Part shown: in pieces, positions 22,645-33,781 of the stretch
How the letters are laid out: each line of letters opens with the position of its first letter
How positions within the stretch are numbered: the first letter of the stretch is position 1
Origin: Amanita rubescens
Lineage: Eukaryota; Basidiomycota; Agaricomycetes; Agaricales; Amanitaceae
DNA length: 64,000 bases
NCBI GenBank assembly: GCA_015039365.1
Contig: WION01000202.1
Span: forward strand, 1 to 64,000
Direction of reading: 5' to 3'
Position numbers and translations under genes: made by a program
The notes under the pieces: model-generated
What the model saw: only the letters and a program-made list of their open reading frames with translations
What the model was told of the DNA's origin: nothing
Databases searched by the model: none

Positions 22645-24927
22645 ATGCCCATCCCTCAACAGCTTTCTTCAAATACATCGGAACAGGATAGTCTCTCTGA
22701 TTCTGATTGGCTCGATGTCACTAGTCCTCGCGATTCCGACGACAATGACTCACTTGCAAGTGATCACGACGAGCTCCCCTCCGTCCCTCTTTCAAGGCGC
22801 TCCTCTATCAGTCTCGGTAGCTCTAGGGACGGCGACGTCGAGGCTTGGGAGGGTTTCGTCACAGACACCAGTGCTGACGAGAGGGTTCCGTATGTCGCAT
22901 CACCCCTCAGGTTAGGTTCCGCTCCGGACGTGAATGACGATCAAGACACAGCCGAGGACGACCTCGTGAAAGAAGGCCTTGAACAGAGCCTCATTAGCAC
23001 TTTGAGCGCTTCCCGCTCCTCCTCTGCTGCGCACAGCGCAAGTACTCATGCCTCGCTCCATGACTTGCGCTTATCCTTCCCTGATCCTTTGACGAGCTCC
23101 AAGAATAACATAGCTCTGTCTCGTCCAGGTACTCCTACAGACGAGTTAGACCTTGAGGCTCTAGACCAGGCAGTTTCCTGAAGAGTACTTGGACTTTTCT
23201 CCACCCTTCACCCGAGCAGGAGCAGGGTACTTACTCACTCCCGAAATTGCTCAGCTTGACAAGCACAACATCGATATTGATATTATATTATATGGTCACC
23301 CCTTCTGCATCCAAATGGTCCCTCATAGAAACCCTATTGCAAAAGGCGGCATCTTACTCCCACCGCACTTTGTTGAGCACCGCACCTTCTACAGGTACAG
23401 GTTATTTCTTCTTTGAACCGCGATCAGAAACAGCACAGCTCAACGGAGTGGCTGTACATGATTGCACTCAAGGGACTTCAATTTATTCTTCATATGTATG
23501 TTTGCAAGCCTGATTGATCTTTGTTGATTCACTGCTTCATGTGATTTATGCGCAGAGCAATTCTGACAGACCTTCGATGGCTGTCGTTTTCTTGCCTTCT
23601 ACGCTTCACGCTTTACCCGAACACACTCTTTATCTGCCAATTATTTTAGACACAGGAGATGTCGACAATGCAGAGGATGTATATGCTCGCAACAATGCAG
23701 AGAGCACCTGGATGTCTCTCTCCGTTCCCACCAACAAGACCTTACGTCTGGGTAGTCAATCATCTTGGATGTTGTCAAGTAGTCAAGTCCAGAGCGTAAA
23801 CCCGTATCGAGTCCATCGAGCATTGCAAAAACCTTTTACATGTAATAAGAAACAAACCACAAAGACGTTGTCCGAACATTTAAGTTCTATTCCTGCTGTA
23901 ACATTGTAAGATTGTCATCTCTGGAATTCCTCTCCGTGTCTAACACATTTGCAGTTTTGCTCTCGTGTCAATTGTAATGAGCTTCGCGATAAACACATTC
24001 TTCCGTCCACCGGAACCTACGCCAACGTCGGTGACAGGGGTACAACCTGCCAACAATGTGTGGGCGCCGACCAATGCACAGATAAATAGTAGCATTGCAT
24101 CCCCTACTCCTGCAATCCAACATAATACTGCTTTAATAGCATCGTCGTTGAAAGACTTTGCACTGGCAGTAATCAACCCCGCTAGTACATCGCTCTCACT
24201 TACATCCCAAGTCTCGCTATTCGTTGCCAGCCCACTGGCTTGTGCGTCGCGCTCAAAGACTTATCCTCCAGCGCAGCCAACCAGCGCAGCGGCGTCTACC
24301 GATCTCCTATTCGGAGTTCCGCCGGCTACACCACTTTCTAGCGTCGACTCTGTGCGAGTCGCCGCTGACGGGAAAGAGAGCGACGGCGCAAGTACCTTCG
24401 CTCTCAGCGTCAGGATGGCTGATTCGGTGTCTGAAGTGGTCGGATACACGATCAAAGCAGCCATCGATGTTGTTCACAATGACCTCAAGGAACTCATGGA
24501 TGCGATGGATGACCTCATGCGGGCCATTCAGGATCAGACTAGAAAGGCAATGGAAATTTCCGCGGAAACGGCGAATGCTATACGAGAGGAAGTCAAGTAC
24601 CGAAATGAAAGGGCTCGCGACAAGGCTCGCGAGATTAAGGAGAAGAGCGAGCAATTTATCCAGTTTGCTGGCGAACAGCTTATGGAGAACACATGGAGCA
24701 TGACGTTAAAGGGGGGTAAATGGATGATGCTCGCACATGAGCATATCAAGGACAAGACGTCTCATGCCAGGGATAAGGCTCATGGGTTCCGGGATAAAGT
24801 GGTGGGATCGGATGCATGGCAAGCGTATGTCACGGCACACGAGGAATGGGTGAAGGATACGGCGCGACGAGAATATAGCAAGTGGATGGGAATGCAACGT
24901 AGGGAAGAACGCGGACGGTGGGTATGA
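22645..24927 (+). CDS. Acidic Ser-rich membrane protein with possible Atg8-interacting motifs
   Basis: Exon 1 (from 22645) is rich in Ser and Asp and contains SDSDWLDVTSPRDSDDNDS, RRSSISLGSSRDGD and EAWEGFV. Middle exons (about 23290-23900) include WSLIETLLQKAASYSHRTLL. A hydrophobic stretch (FALVSIVMSFAINTFF, about 23955-24005) looks like a membrane segment. The last exon to 24927 is a long charged helical region (LKELMDAMDDLMRAIQDQTR; EEVKYRNERARDKAREIKEK). I do not recognise a named family; I believe related proteins occur in other mushrooms. An acidic residue next to WxxL/V (DWLDV) is the form of an Atg8-family interacting motif, and with a membrane anchor it recalls autophagy receptors. 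This is inference only. Middle exon borders are not settled. Confidence 0.6.
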
Positions 24928-24962
24928 ATAGTAAAATGTATAGTTAATGGGGTCCTATTTGT

Positions 24963-27684
24963 ATGTTGTTTGGTGTCGACTCGACTCTTTTAATGACTTC
25001 TGAAGATGAAGACCAATCTTCTCTCTTTGGCTCGCCTGGCCCCTCAAGATCGCCTTCTCCTGCCCTCGTCTTACCAGGTGCATCAGATTGCATAGTACAA
25101 AATGTGGGGACCATTGCACTTCCTGGTTCCCAGCACTTTTCTGAACTTCCAAAAGATCCATTAGCCTTGTCCTTGACATATCTCCCACCACGACATGCCG
25201 CTCAAGTCAATTCCCGCCACGATGTCGCCGCAGTTCCTTCCCCGGCGCCTAGTGCCGATGCTTCAACACCATCGACTCGGTCACGCCCTTCATCAGTTGT
25301 TCCTCCAGCGACAGGGCCCAACAAACGAAAAAGGACGCGAAAGGAAACTCAGCCCTCGCCAGCACCTTCAATCGCGCTGCCAGATTCATCTACGCCTTTG
25401 CCCCCTAATTTTTTGCGTAATCAGATAGCACTCTTGGGTACCGCTGGTCTAGTTGCGGGGATCAAGCCAGCAAACCTTTCTATGCAGCCGAGCACGTCTC
25501 GCGGTTCTACACCGGCCAACCCTATTGTCTTGGATGTTGAAAATAAATCCAGAAGACGGAGAATGACTGTCAAACCAAGATCAAACACTTGCACATCTAC
25601 CAGCAGTGTTCGGTACGACGAGCACGATGCCCCTAAACTGGGTAAAGGGTCTGACTCTATGACTCCATCTTCGGATATAGATCCAGCGCTGCTACCCGCG
25701 CCGACCAATAAGGAGATTGTCGCGACGCTTATAGGGCAAAAAGATATCTTTCCGGTATTGCAATGCCTTCTCCGGCTTATCGCTGGACAGAGGGCGGAGC
25801 AGATCGCCCTCGCAAACGCACGCGCGTCGTCTGCGCCTACACATTATTCATCGTCGTATAGGAAACGAAGAAAGTCCAAGTCGGAACAGCCAACCCCTGC
25901 GCCTGTGCCGACTGGGCTTCAAGCGCCACCCCTGAAGCGACGTAGATTGAGTCGTGTACCCGCTGGTGCTGCAGATTGGGATGTTCCGTATCCGTTTCAG
26001 GAAGGCGAAGGGCCGCAAGAGTATCGCAGGACGTGGGAGAGGGAACGGGGAAAGCAGCTCATCTCGCAGCTCATTAATCTCATCCGAATCGCAGCGAGAA
26101 AGGCCGCTACGAGGAAGTATCATCAGCAAGAGGCACGTCGTAAGGCCGAAGTTCAATCGCAGAGGTCTCAGTCGGCTCCTGCTGCTCTGAAGGAACCTGG
26201 ACTGCCGCAAGTTGCTGAGCAACCTATTGATGATGCCCTCTCCGCCTCCCAACAGCCTTCAGAAGCATCTACGCCTGTGACACCTGTGCCTGAGACGCCT
26301 ACTCAGTTACCCTCTATTGCGACACCATCTGAGTCGACGCCCGACTCATCCCTCGACCAACTTATTTCGTGGTTACTGGCTGCATCTCCTGCAGATGCAA
26401 ATGGCGTGGTTGGTGCCCAAAGTGATAACATGGGTGGAACTGGGACAGGGATTCTACCTGAACCTTCTTCTACTTTCGTTAATTCCAACTCGGGAGACGA
26501 CGTCAATGAGGGCTTGATCAATAGCTGGATGAACGTTCTCGAGAGGTTTCCATTCCCCTCTGACGGCTTCGCTTCTGCCTTGGATACATCCTCCACGCAA
26601 AACCAGCAATCATTCACTTCTGCATCCACGCCCGCACCTGAGGCGCTCGATTTCAATCTCCTCGAACCGTTCGATTTCGACTTTGACCCGCATTCAACGC
26701 ATTTGCATTCCATAGACAGCATTAATACCACCAACATACTTCATTTACCACAATCATCATCCGAAAATGCATCACAACACGATGCCGAGCAATTTATGCG
26801 CGACATTGGACTCGAACCCATTCCTGTATCTCAAAATCATTCCATGCAATTTCAACTTGTAGACGCCATGATCGATCCTACATTACTTGCCATTTCCCAG
26901 CCACAGCCTCGTCCGCTCGTGGATATGGATAAAATCAACAACCTTACGCAAAATGATCAAACACCTGTCCCTACAGAGGAATCTGGCGGAGCTCTTATCC
27001 TTTCAGCACCTGTCCCCAATGCCCTCCGCCAGTCCAGTAAGCTCTATTGGAGATGCAGACCCTAGCACTCCTGCGTCCGCTTTGTGGGAGTCTAGCGCGC
27101 CAGATATCGTCTCTGCTCAAGGCAACCAAGATCCATTTTCCAGTCAAGGTATGTTACGTCGCGCGTTGTGGAATCAGTACGTAAGTCGTGCTCATGGTGG
27201 CATAATAGGGGAACGTCAGCAACAACATGATGATGATGATGAAGTTGGGCGGTTCACGGCTGAGGAGAAGGGGAAGGGGAAGGAAAAGGAAAGAGAGAGG
27301 GTTTTGGAGGAGAGGGAGGATGTACAAGGAAAAAATCAGTCTGAGCTGGAACTGGCATCTGCGCCGCCTGCGCTGACAAGCACACCTTTCCATGCGTTGA
27401 TGGGCGTTAGTTCATTGCCATCTAATGACGCTACTGGAACAAAACCGCCATCTTTGGATCTCTCTGCCCTCCGATCTCAAAATCTTCCGTTCGCGTTGCC
27501 GACTCCGTCTTCATGTTCATCTCAACCTGCTCAAAAAAAGCTAAATAAGCAAGAAATTATTCAGCGTGCGCAAGAACGGAAGAAGCATTTGGAGGAAGAG
27601 CTGGGGCGTATCAAAATGCAGTTGTGGGAGACGACAATTGAGCAGAGCGTTCTGATTGAGCTGCAGAAGGGGGCGTTACCGTAG
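24963..27684 (+). CDS. Large Ser/Pro-rich protein of unknown function, C-terminal coiled coil
   Basis: A 700-residue frame from ATG 24963 (second Met at 24993, MTSEDEDQSSLFGSP) is low-complexity Ser/Pro/Thr-rich with basic patches (NKRKRTRK, KSRRRR, YRKRRKSK) that could be nuclear localisation signals. An ordered part near 25700-26110 reads LIGQKDIFPVLQCLLRLIAG and RKAATRKYHQQEARRKAE. A 57-base intron at about 26922-26978 joins it in phase to the second frame (RNLAELLSFQHL onward), which ends in a coiled coil (AQERKKHLEEELGRIKMQ) at 27684. The name is unknown; a nuclear or transcription-related role is only a guess from composition. It starts 36 bases after the preceding stop codon, so the genes are extremely close. 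Confidence 0.62.
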
Positions 27685-27805
27685 CTACTAGCCGGGGATA
27701 AACCTAAATGTGGATCAATTGAAACGAGTCATACAAAATCCTCGGAATAAATTAAAATGTCCATGTCATAGCCAGATAGCATTGATAGGATCTATCTATC
27801 GTATC

Positions 27806-28567
27806 ATGGCTCCTCTATTCGTTAACAACTACAAGCCAGGCTCGATACAATCTTCGACAGAGCCTATAACCAACCCATGGAACTTTATCCTCCCCGTTCC
27901 CGAATGCATCGAAACCAGCCGTGTCAAACTCGTCCCTTTTGTCCCATCCATCCATGTAGAACCCTGGCACGCAGTGATACACAAGAACCCCACTTTCATG
28001 CAATACGTCCCATTCAAGCTCGATACGTTGGAGGACATTTTTGCCTTCTACCGCACGACAATACACGACGACCCCCATAACTTGTCGTTCGCCATCATCA
28101 ACAAAACGGGTGCTGCCTCGAACGACGACAGCGCTCCTGCTGATGGTACAATGGCAGGCATCATCGGTGCGGTGCATTGCATACCCCAGCATCTCAAAGT
28201 AGAGATTGGACCTGTCATCATTTTTCCTGCTTATCAGGGCACGCATGTAACCAAGCATGCTATCGGGGCGATGCTCAAGTACTGGTTGGACGTGCCTTCG
28301 CAAGGTGGAATGGGGTTCCGACGTGTGGCCTGGACGGCAAATCCGATGAATAAAGCGAGCATAAGGATCGCTGAAAAGATGGGGTTCAAAAGGGAGGGAG
28401 AGATGAGGTGGACGTGGGTCCTGGTAGAGGGAAAACCTGGGAAAAACGTAGACGTAGAGGGTGATAGAGGAGTTGGGAAAGGACGGGATACTGCGGTTTT
28501 GTCTTTGTGTTGTGATGATTGGGAGGATGGACTCAGGGAGCAGGTGCTGAAATTGATAGAGACTTGA
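27806..28567 (+). CDS. GNAT-family N-acetyltransferase (RimJ/RimL-like)
   Basis: Intron-free frame starting MAPLFVNNYKPG at 27806; earlier in-frame Met codons lack support. The protein, about 250 residues, has the RimJ-type GNAT pattern: N-terminal CIETSRVKLVPFVPSIH, central AGIIGAVHCIPQHLKVEIG as the beta strand before the acetyl-CoA loop, YQGTHVTKHAIGAMLKYWL as the acetyl-CoA-binding helix region, and WTANPMNKASIRIAEKMGFK, the diagnostic N-x-x-S-x-x-x-x-E-K-x-G-F signature. It presumably acetylates an amine of a small molecule or a protein N-terminus. Substrate unknown. Confidence 0.85.
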   Translation: MAPLFVNNYKPGSIQSSTEPITNPWNFILPVPECIETSRVKLVPFVPSIHVEPWHAVIHKNPTFMQYVPFKLDTLEDIFAFYRTTIHDDPHNLSFAIINKTGAASNDDSAPADGTMAGIIGAVHCIPQHLKVEIGPVIIFPAYQGTHVTKHAIGAMLKYWLDVPSQGGMGFRRVAWTANPMNKASIRIAEKMGFKREGEMRWTWVLVEGKPGKNVDVEGDRGVGKGRDTAVLSLCCDDWEDGLREQVLKLIET

Positions 28568-28669
28568 AAGAATGGTAGTTGGTTCAATGGTATCAAGTTA
28601 TAGAAGAATGTCTAAAGGTTTTGTTAGACCAACTAGATAATAAAAAAGCAAAACTTTCGTACGAGTTGT

Positions 28670-29913
28670 TCACGCAAGTCCAAAGCTCTCGTCCCCAAAA
28701 CCACCGCGGGTCATACGCCTTGCAGGAGAGAGGTTTATGGGCATGCCTGCACCACCGCCCATTCCTCCCATACCGCCCATAGGGATGAACACCCATACCT
28801 CCCGCGCCGGCATCAATCATACCCATCGGTCCGCCCATACCTCCCATTCCGCCCAAATTCCCAACGTTGCCCATTCCAGCCATGTTACCCATGTTGCCCA
28901 TACCTCCCATACCCCATCCCACCTGCCATATTTCCCATATTCCCCATGTTCCCCATATTACCCACCCCAGCCATGCCGCCCATTCCGGCCATCCCCATAT
29001 TACCCATGTTAGCCATATTGCCCATCGCCGCCATGTTCCCCATGTTCCCCATTCCTCCCATGTTGTTCATCGGTCCCATACCCGCCATCCTCGCAGGAGA
29101 GCCTCCAGCATCAGCGCCGTAGAACTGGCCTGGCGGAATCGCGTTGAATGGAGCTCCACCACCAGCACCTACGCCAGGGCCGGGACCTGGTCCGCCACCA
29201 CTCGCGAACGGACTACCACCATGGGGTTGAGGTGGTGGGCGCATACCCATGTTCCCCACTGGAGATGCCGGATATGGGTATTGTCCAGTGGGCCCGGGAC
29301 CAGGGGCATGATGCCGAGGCATTGAAGGGGTGGAGTGTATAGACGAATTAAGCTGATGTACACTCGTCAGGTGGAATTCCTGGTGTCCGGAATCGTGCCG
29401 AGCAATGTGTTGAGGATGCTGCTGCTGATGCATTTGATGTACTTGCGCTTGGTGGTGCTGGTGCGCTGCATGTTGAGCTTGTTCTTCCGCTTTTTCCTCG
29501 TCTATTTTCTTCTTGATGGACTCGAGTAGTGGTGTGGGATCATAATATAAATCGGAATGTTCGTCCACTAAAAATCTGGCGAGGTGTAAGAGTTGCACTA
29601 CGCCACAGACGGAGTATGCTTACTGCTGAGTACCGACATCCCACTGTGGTCCTCTGTCCGCTCGAGCGCTCATAAGCATAGAGTTCCATTCAGACGCATT
29701 TTCCTGTGTACCCTGAGCCTCAAAGAAAGAGAAAGAGAGAGAGAAACGGACTATTGAAGAATTCAATTCCGGGTGGGGCATGTTAATGTCGACTAGAATC
29801 TTCCTTGAGCGGGCTTGCCTCTTGATCTCTGCTGCAAGTTTGAGGCCAGTACGCTGAGCATAATGCCTTGGTACGGTGACGGTGGTGTTCTTGACTGGAC
29901 GGCCAGGTGCCAT
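28670..29913 (-). CDS. Gly/Met/Asn-rich tail protein, unknown function, two apparent frameshifts
   Basis: Start at 29913: [20 protein letters not shown], then [20 protein letters not shown], an intron, [19 protein letters not shown], a second intron, [19 protein letters not shown] and a coiled helix ([17 protein letters not shown]). A His/Gln-rich part and a long GNM/GGM repeat tail follow. The tail is read in three successive frames: to about 28905, to about 28780, and finally to [20 protein letters not shown] and the stop at 28670. One extra base at each place would explain this, and a partial copy at 45.8 kb lacks the second one. No domain is recognised. Its ATG is 58 bases from that of RNase H2A. 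Confidence 0.6.
28750..29085 (-). repeat. Low-complexity GNM/GGM coding repeat
   Basis: Minus-strand codons repeat Gly-Asn-Met and Gly-Gly-Met many times (ATGGGNAAY/ATGGGNGGN units), giving CCCAT-rich DNA on the + strand. It forms the C-terminal tail of the gene above. Such arrays are prone to slippage. Confidence 0.8.
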
Positions 29914-29971
29914 GACTGTTGGTTGTGGTCAAGTCCGGGTTACTATACACAAGCCACAACTTCAAGGCCTG
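29914..29971. promoter_or_regulatory. 58-base shared promoter region
   Basis: The start codons of the GNM-rich protein (leftward) and RNase H2A (rightward) are 58 bases apart, too close for two independent upstream regions; transcripts must overlap or start inside. No specific site is recognised. Confidence 0.45.
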
Positions 29972-31071
29972 ATGGCGCCCTCCACGCCAGGTCCATCTCA
30001 AGCTCTTCGAGAATCCTACACATATCACTCGCCGAAACCCACAGCGCCAGGACCCTACATCCTTGGGGTCGACGAAGCTGGCCGCGGACCGGTACTTGGC
30101 CCACTTGTGTATGGCGTCGCGTATTGTCCAGCATCCTACACTGAACAATTGGACGAGCTGGGATTCGCAGGTAAGATGCGACGTGATTCGAATATTGAGG
30201 ATGACGGTTAAGGAGGGACATAGACTCAAAAACACTAACGCCGGAGACGCGTGCCGCACTGCTCGACACGCTGTGTTCAGACCCCAAAAATCTCGGTTGG
30301 TCTGTCAGAATCGTATCGTAAATTTTGACAGCCACGCGCAATGCACTGTTTTAATTCTTATGTTATATCAGTCCACAAGCTATCTCAAGTGGTATGCTTC
30401 GGCGACCACCAGTGAATCTGAATCGTCAGTCAGAAGAAGCGACAGTGCTTCTTATTCGTGAAGTCATTGAAAGCGGTATCCAACTCTCAGAGGTACATTC
30501 CGTGGTGCTATTTCAACCTTATGTCGTGTCTTAAGCGCTTAGGTCTATGTTGATGCGCTAGGCTCAACAAAAAATTATGAAGCCTACCTCTCCTCCCTCT
30601 TTCCTGGAATTTCGTTCACAGTCGCTGCTAAAGCTGATTCCAAATTTACAATTGTTGGAGCTGCCAGTGTTGCTGCCAAAGTGACACGGGATGAATGCAT
30701 CGAAGGGTGGATATTCGAAGAAACAACGGACATAAGCGACGCGGAGATATGGAGCAAAAACGTAGGCTCCGGATACCCGTCCGACCCGAAGACAAAGGCT
30801 TGGCTCGAAAACCATCTTGACCGAACATTCGGGTACCCAAAGATAGTACGATTTTCTTGGGCAACGGTGAAGCATATATTAGAGAAGGATGCCCATACTG
30901 TGAAATGGTATTTTGCTCGAGTGTCTTCTACGTTGCTCGACTTGACCGTATTGTAGGGTCGATGAAGGACAGGAATCTTTGATCAAGGCATTTGAAACAG
31001 GACAAGGAAGAGACAAAGACCGATGTAATGTAACGAAAGATCTGAAACTGACAAGCCTTGGGATACTCTAA
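29972..31071 (+). CDS. Ribonuclease H2 catalytic subunit A
   Basis: Removes ribonucleotides from DNA and RNA from RNA/DNA hybrids in the nucleus. ATG 29972 ([10 protein letters not shown]). The type 2 RNase H signature [20 protein letters not shown] carries the first catalytic Asp-Glu pair (near 30065). After introns come a conserved [13 protein letters not shown] segment, [16 protein letters not shown] with the third acidic residue (about 30545-30575), and [20 protein letters not shown] followed by AKVTRDE with the fourth. The C-terminal [15 protein letters not shown] is typical of eukaryotic RNase H2A. The final exon (from about 30959) ends LTSLGIL at 31071. All four catalytic positions are present. 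Confidence 0.93.
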
Positions 31072-31871
31072 CCCTTGTATGTGACTGTCCTTTGTGGGCT
31101 GCGCGCGGTCGCAATCCTACAGATAGTCAGACTGAATTATCACCTCCGCACGTCCTCTTTGGATTCTCCAGAACACTGGAATTATACACATGTAATTTCT
31201 TTACAAGATAAGCGTTAGCCTCGCCTGGCGCCTTTTGATGCCTTTCCATTCCCCTTGATCGGTGGATCTATCCGATAGTAGGCGGAATAACAGCCAACGG
31301 ACGTCGAAAACGTAAAGTATAGCCACGGCACTGGGCTCGGAAATGACCGAGATTTGACTGCACACTCTTGCACTTGAGGTGTGGGCCACCACTTCGCGTG
31401 GCATGGTCCGAGGCCATGTTCACTTACACAGCTTCATATATGGCAGTGCAGGCAATTATGAGATGTAGGAAAAGGATTATAACTTTGTAAATCCATGTCT
31501 TTTTTTTAAAAATAAAATAAGATTGAGGCCATGGCCCACGAAATTTTAGGGAGACAATAAAAGAGTGTTTTGGCAGGTCGATCGTGATGGCGCAATAGAG
31601 GCTATATCACAGCTGGGGAGGCCGGATTTTGCTGCTTGCAAAATCCAGTGAAAACACATTACTCGATGTTTAAATTTAGCCACGCGTTTCACAAGCAGGA
31701 AAACTTTAATTTTCAATAAGGGTTTTGCTGGCACTAATATACATTGGAATCTTTACATTCTTTTCATTGCAATACATTATGTTTTGCATTGCATTTTACC
31801 ATATGCAGAACACATCCAACATCTGAAGTCTGGCCATATGCAAAACTTTTGATTTTATTTTGAATTGTGCA
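31072..31871. other. AT-rich intergenic stretch
   Basis: About 800 bases without a supported gene, strongly AT-rich between 31480 and 31870 (runs of T and A, and two near-identical CCATATGCARAAC words near 31799 and 31833). It marks the change from housekeeping block to accessory region. No terminal inverted repeat was identified. Confidence 0.4.
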
Positions 31872-32183
31872 TTAACACGCAGCCTGCCATGTTGTGCTTA
31901 TAAGACCGAGAACTTCGGCCTCGGAATGACACGGCGTGCTCACCTTCCACAATTCTAAAGTGTGAGGATCAACGTTCTTTAAAATGCTCAGTGCTCGCGC
32001 TCTTTGTACAACTTCCTTTAGGTCGCCAACCACAGGACAATCGCGCTCGACCATAACTAGAAAACTAGAAAGACAGCCTTCAATAAGACAATTAAGCTGG
32101 GAGGGCCATACTGGTCCGAGATTTCGACCATAGCTGCACTGAAGGCAAGGAGGATTAGGGTCGATTCGCTTTCGGTAAGACAA
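31872..32183 (-). pseudogene. Second Crinkler (CRN) N-terminal fragment
   Basis: The minus strand reads SQLNCLIEGCLSSFLVMVER, then VGDLKEVVQRARALSILKNV and DPHTLELWKVS. This is the ubiquitin-like Crinkler N-terminus with its LNCLIEG start and LWKV end; a donor-like GTGAGC follows at the usual exon boundary. No downstream exon is recognisable before the AT-rich region, so the variable C-terminal domain is missing. It lies just downstream of the HNH_2 gene on the same strand. It belongs to a different CRN subfamily from the copy at 413. Confidence 0.62.
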
Positions 32184-32444
32184 TTGAGCTGGCGAGAGCC
32201 CGCGATATGAAGCACCCTGCGGAAAGGAGACCTGATGCGTGAGCAGTGACTAGTGACTCACGCAGGCAACCCGTACATCGACCGAGGGGTATACGTTCTG
32301 GTATTCGATGAAGCGTGGCATCGCGTGACATTGCTCATACTCTGAGTAGACGAGCTTTGGTGGATAGCGTATTGTGCAGTATCATGCTATGTAATAGATT
32401 AATTAACACCTGACATTGTAATACCTTCTAATGAGATCTTTGTT

Positions 32445-33781
32445 TCATGCCCCGATGCAGATAGGGCTTGACGTCGATCTCAAGAGAGCATGGGTCAAGA
32501 TATCGAATGAACTGCCATCAGTTGCCAACACGTCCAAATCATCCGTGTCGCGATCAAACTCATCAATGCATTCCCCTGCGCCTGAAAGATGGGCAACCTT
32601 GGCACAAGCTGCATGTAAGGCAAGGAGTTGTGGAGAAGGATAGGGAAGAATAGAGGGGTCCGGGGAAGTAAATGTGACCTCGTCTGGTACTTCCTCGGTG
32701 GAATCGAAGGTCGTTCTTACACGGTAGCGGTTCTCGACTTCCTGAGGTTTGCGATGGTATTAGGTACGCAAGCCCAATAATTGCAATACCCACTGTGCCT
32801 TCAAGCCACAACTCCAGGCGATCGAAATAATCATGCGCGTTTTTTTCCATTGTCATGACGTTAAAGAGGGAGTGAACTTTGGGGCCATTGATTTTTTCAA
32901 CATCGTAACCGAAACGCGACAAGACGGCCAAAACAGAGGCCGCGTACTCCTTCTGTGAAGGGTGAGCTTCATAGTGGCGGAAGAAAATTTAACGAAACGC
33001 TTTTACTGGAGAGCTCGTGCGTGTGTCAGATACATCGAAATAAGTAGAATCCGGCAAAATATGAGCCAGCTCGGTGTGTACCGGGTTGCCCGCAGCGTGA
33101 ATCACCCGGCGATCAACGAGAGATCCTTTATATGCTTCCATATCGTATTTTCCAGTCACCACACATTTGTAGCCATCTCGAATGAGAGCCTGCGGGAAAA
33201 CATGAAGCATTACGCAATTGATACCGGGATATACGCCACTGACCTGCTTCTTCGCCTCAGTATGAGTCTCCGGTGCCTCTTTAATCAATGCCTTTATGTC
33301 TAACTTAGTCTTGTCAAACGAAGGGCGACTCGGGTGATCAGATGGAACTGGTGTCCGCCCCTTGAACTTCCTGACTGAGCGTGAAGTCAACGATTATGTA
33401 GTGTTGAGTGAAGCCGACCCTGAACTTAAGCTTACATGGGCGAATGTACCAATTGAAAAAGCATTTTCCAAGATTTGATAGATTGTTTTCATCTTGTCCG
33501 CAGGAATGAATTACCCTGATGACCTCTGCAAGCGCAAGTGGGGTGGGAGCATGGAGAATTAAATAGCCAAGAATCCGCGCGTATATACAATCCTGATCAC
33601 TTGTGGCATTGCTTTCAAGGGTACGACAAATACGATATGCACTGAGAGCGTTTGGCAGATGATCCAATTTGGCATCTTTTTCAGGAGGGAGAGGCTGCCC
33701 AGACTCGGGCTCAGGTTCGGGGTTGGGCATATCACCAACCACTTGGACGACGTGGGCCACCGCTGCTAGGTTGGCCGTCAT
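32445..33781 (-). CDS. HNH_2-type nuclease domain protein
   Basis: Agaricomycete family with a PF13391-like HNH domain. Start taken at 33781 (MTANLAAVAHVVQVVGD); a Met at 33868 is possible. The N-terminal helical part (LSAYRICRTLESNATSD, YARILGYLILHAP) is followed, after an intron, by KFKGRTPVPSDHPSRPS. The domain core is ALIRDGYKCVVTGKYDMEA (first Cys/His region), TELAHILPDSTYFDVS (catalytic His) and HSLFNVMTMEKNAHDYFDRL (Asn and His). After the last intron EVENRYRVRTTFDSTEE leads to HLSGAGECIDEFDRDTD and the stop at 32445. All exons join in phase and the motifs are intact. Role unknown. Confidence 0.82.

Noticed and set aside
24224..24703. 159-residue + strand ORF
   Set aside because: It overlaps in another frame the helical last exon of the membrane protein gene, whose reading is far more protein-like.
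28579..28610. Sequence GGTTCAATGGTATCAAG resembling a tRNA arm
   Set aside because: No cloverleaf partner arms are present around it; no tRNA could be folded by eye anywhere in the window.
31499..31520. T/A-rich run as a possible retrotransposon tail
   Set aside because: No element body or target-site duplication was found next to it; plain AT-rich intergenic DNA explains it.
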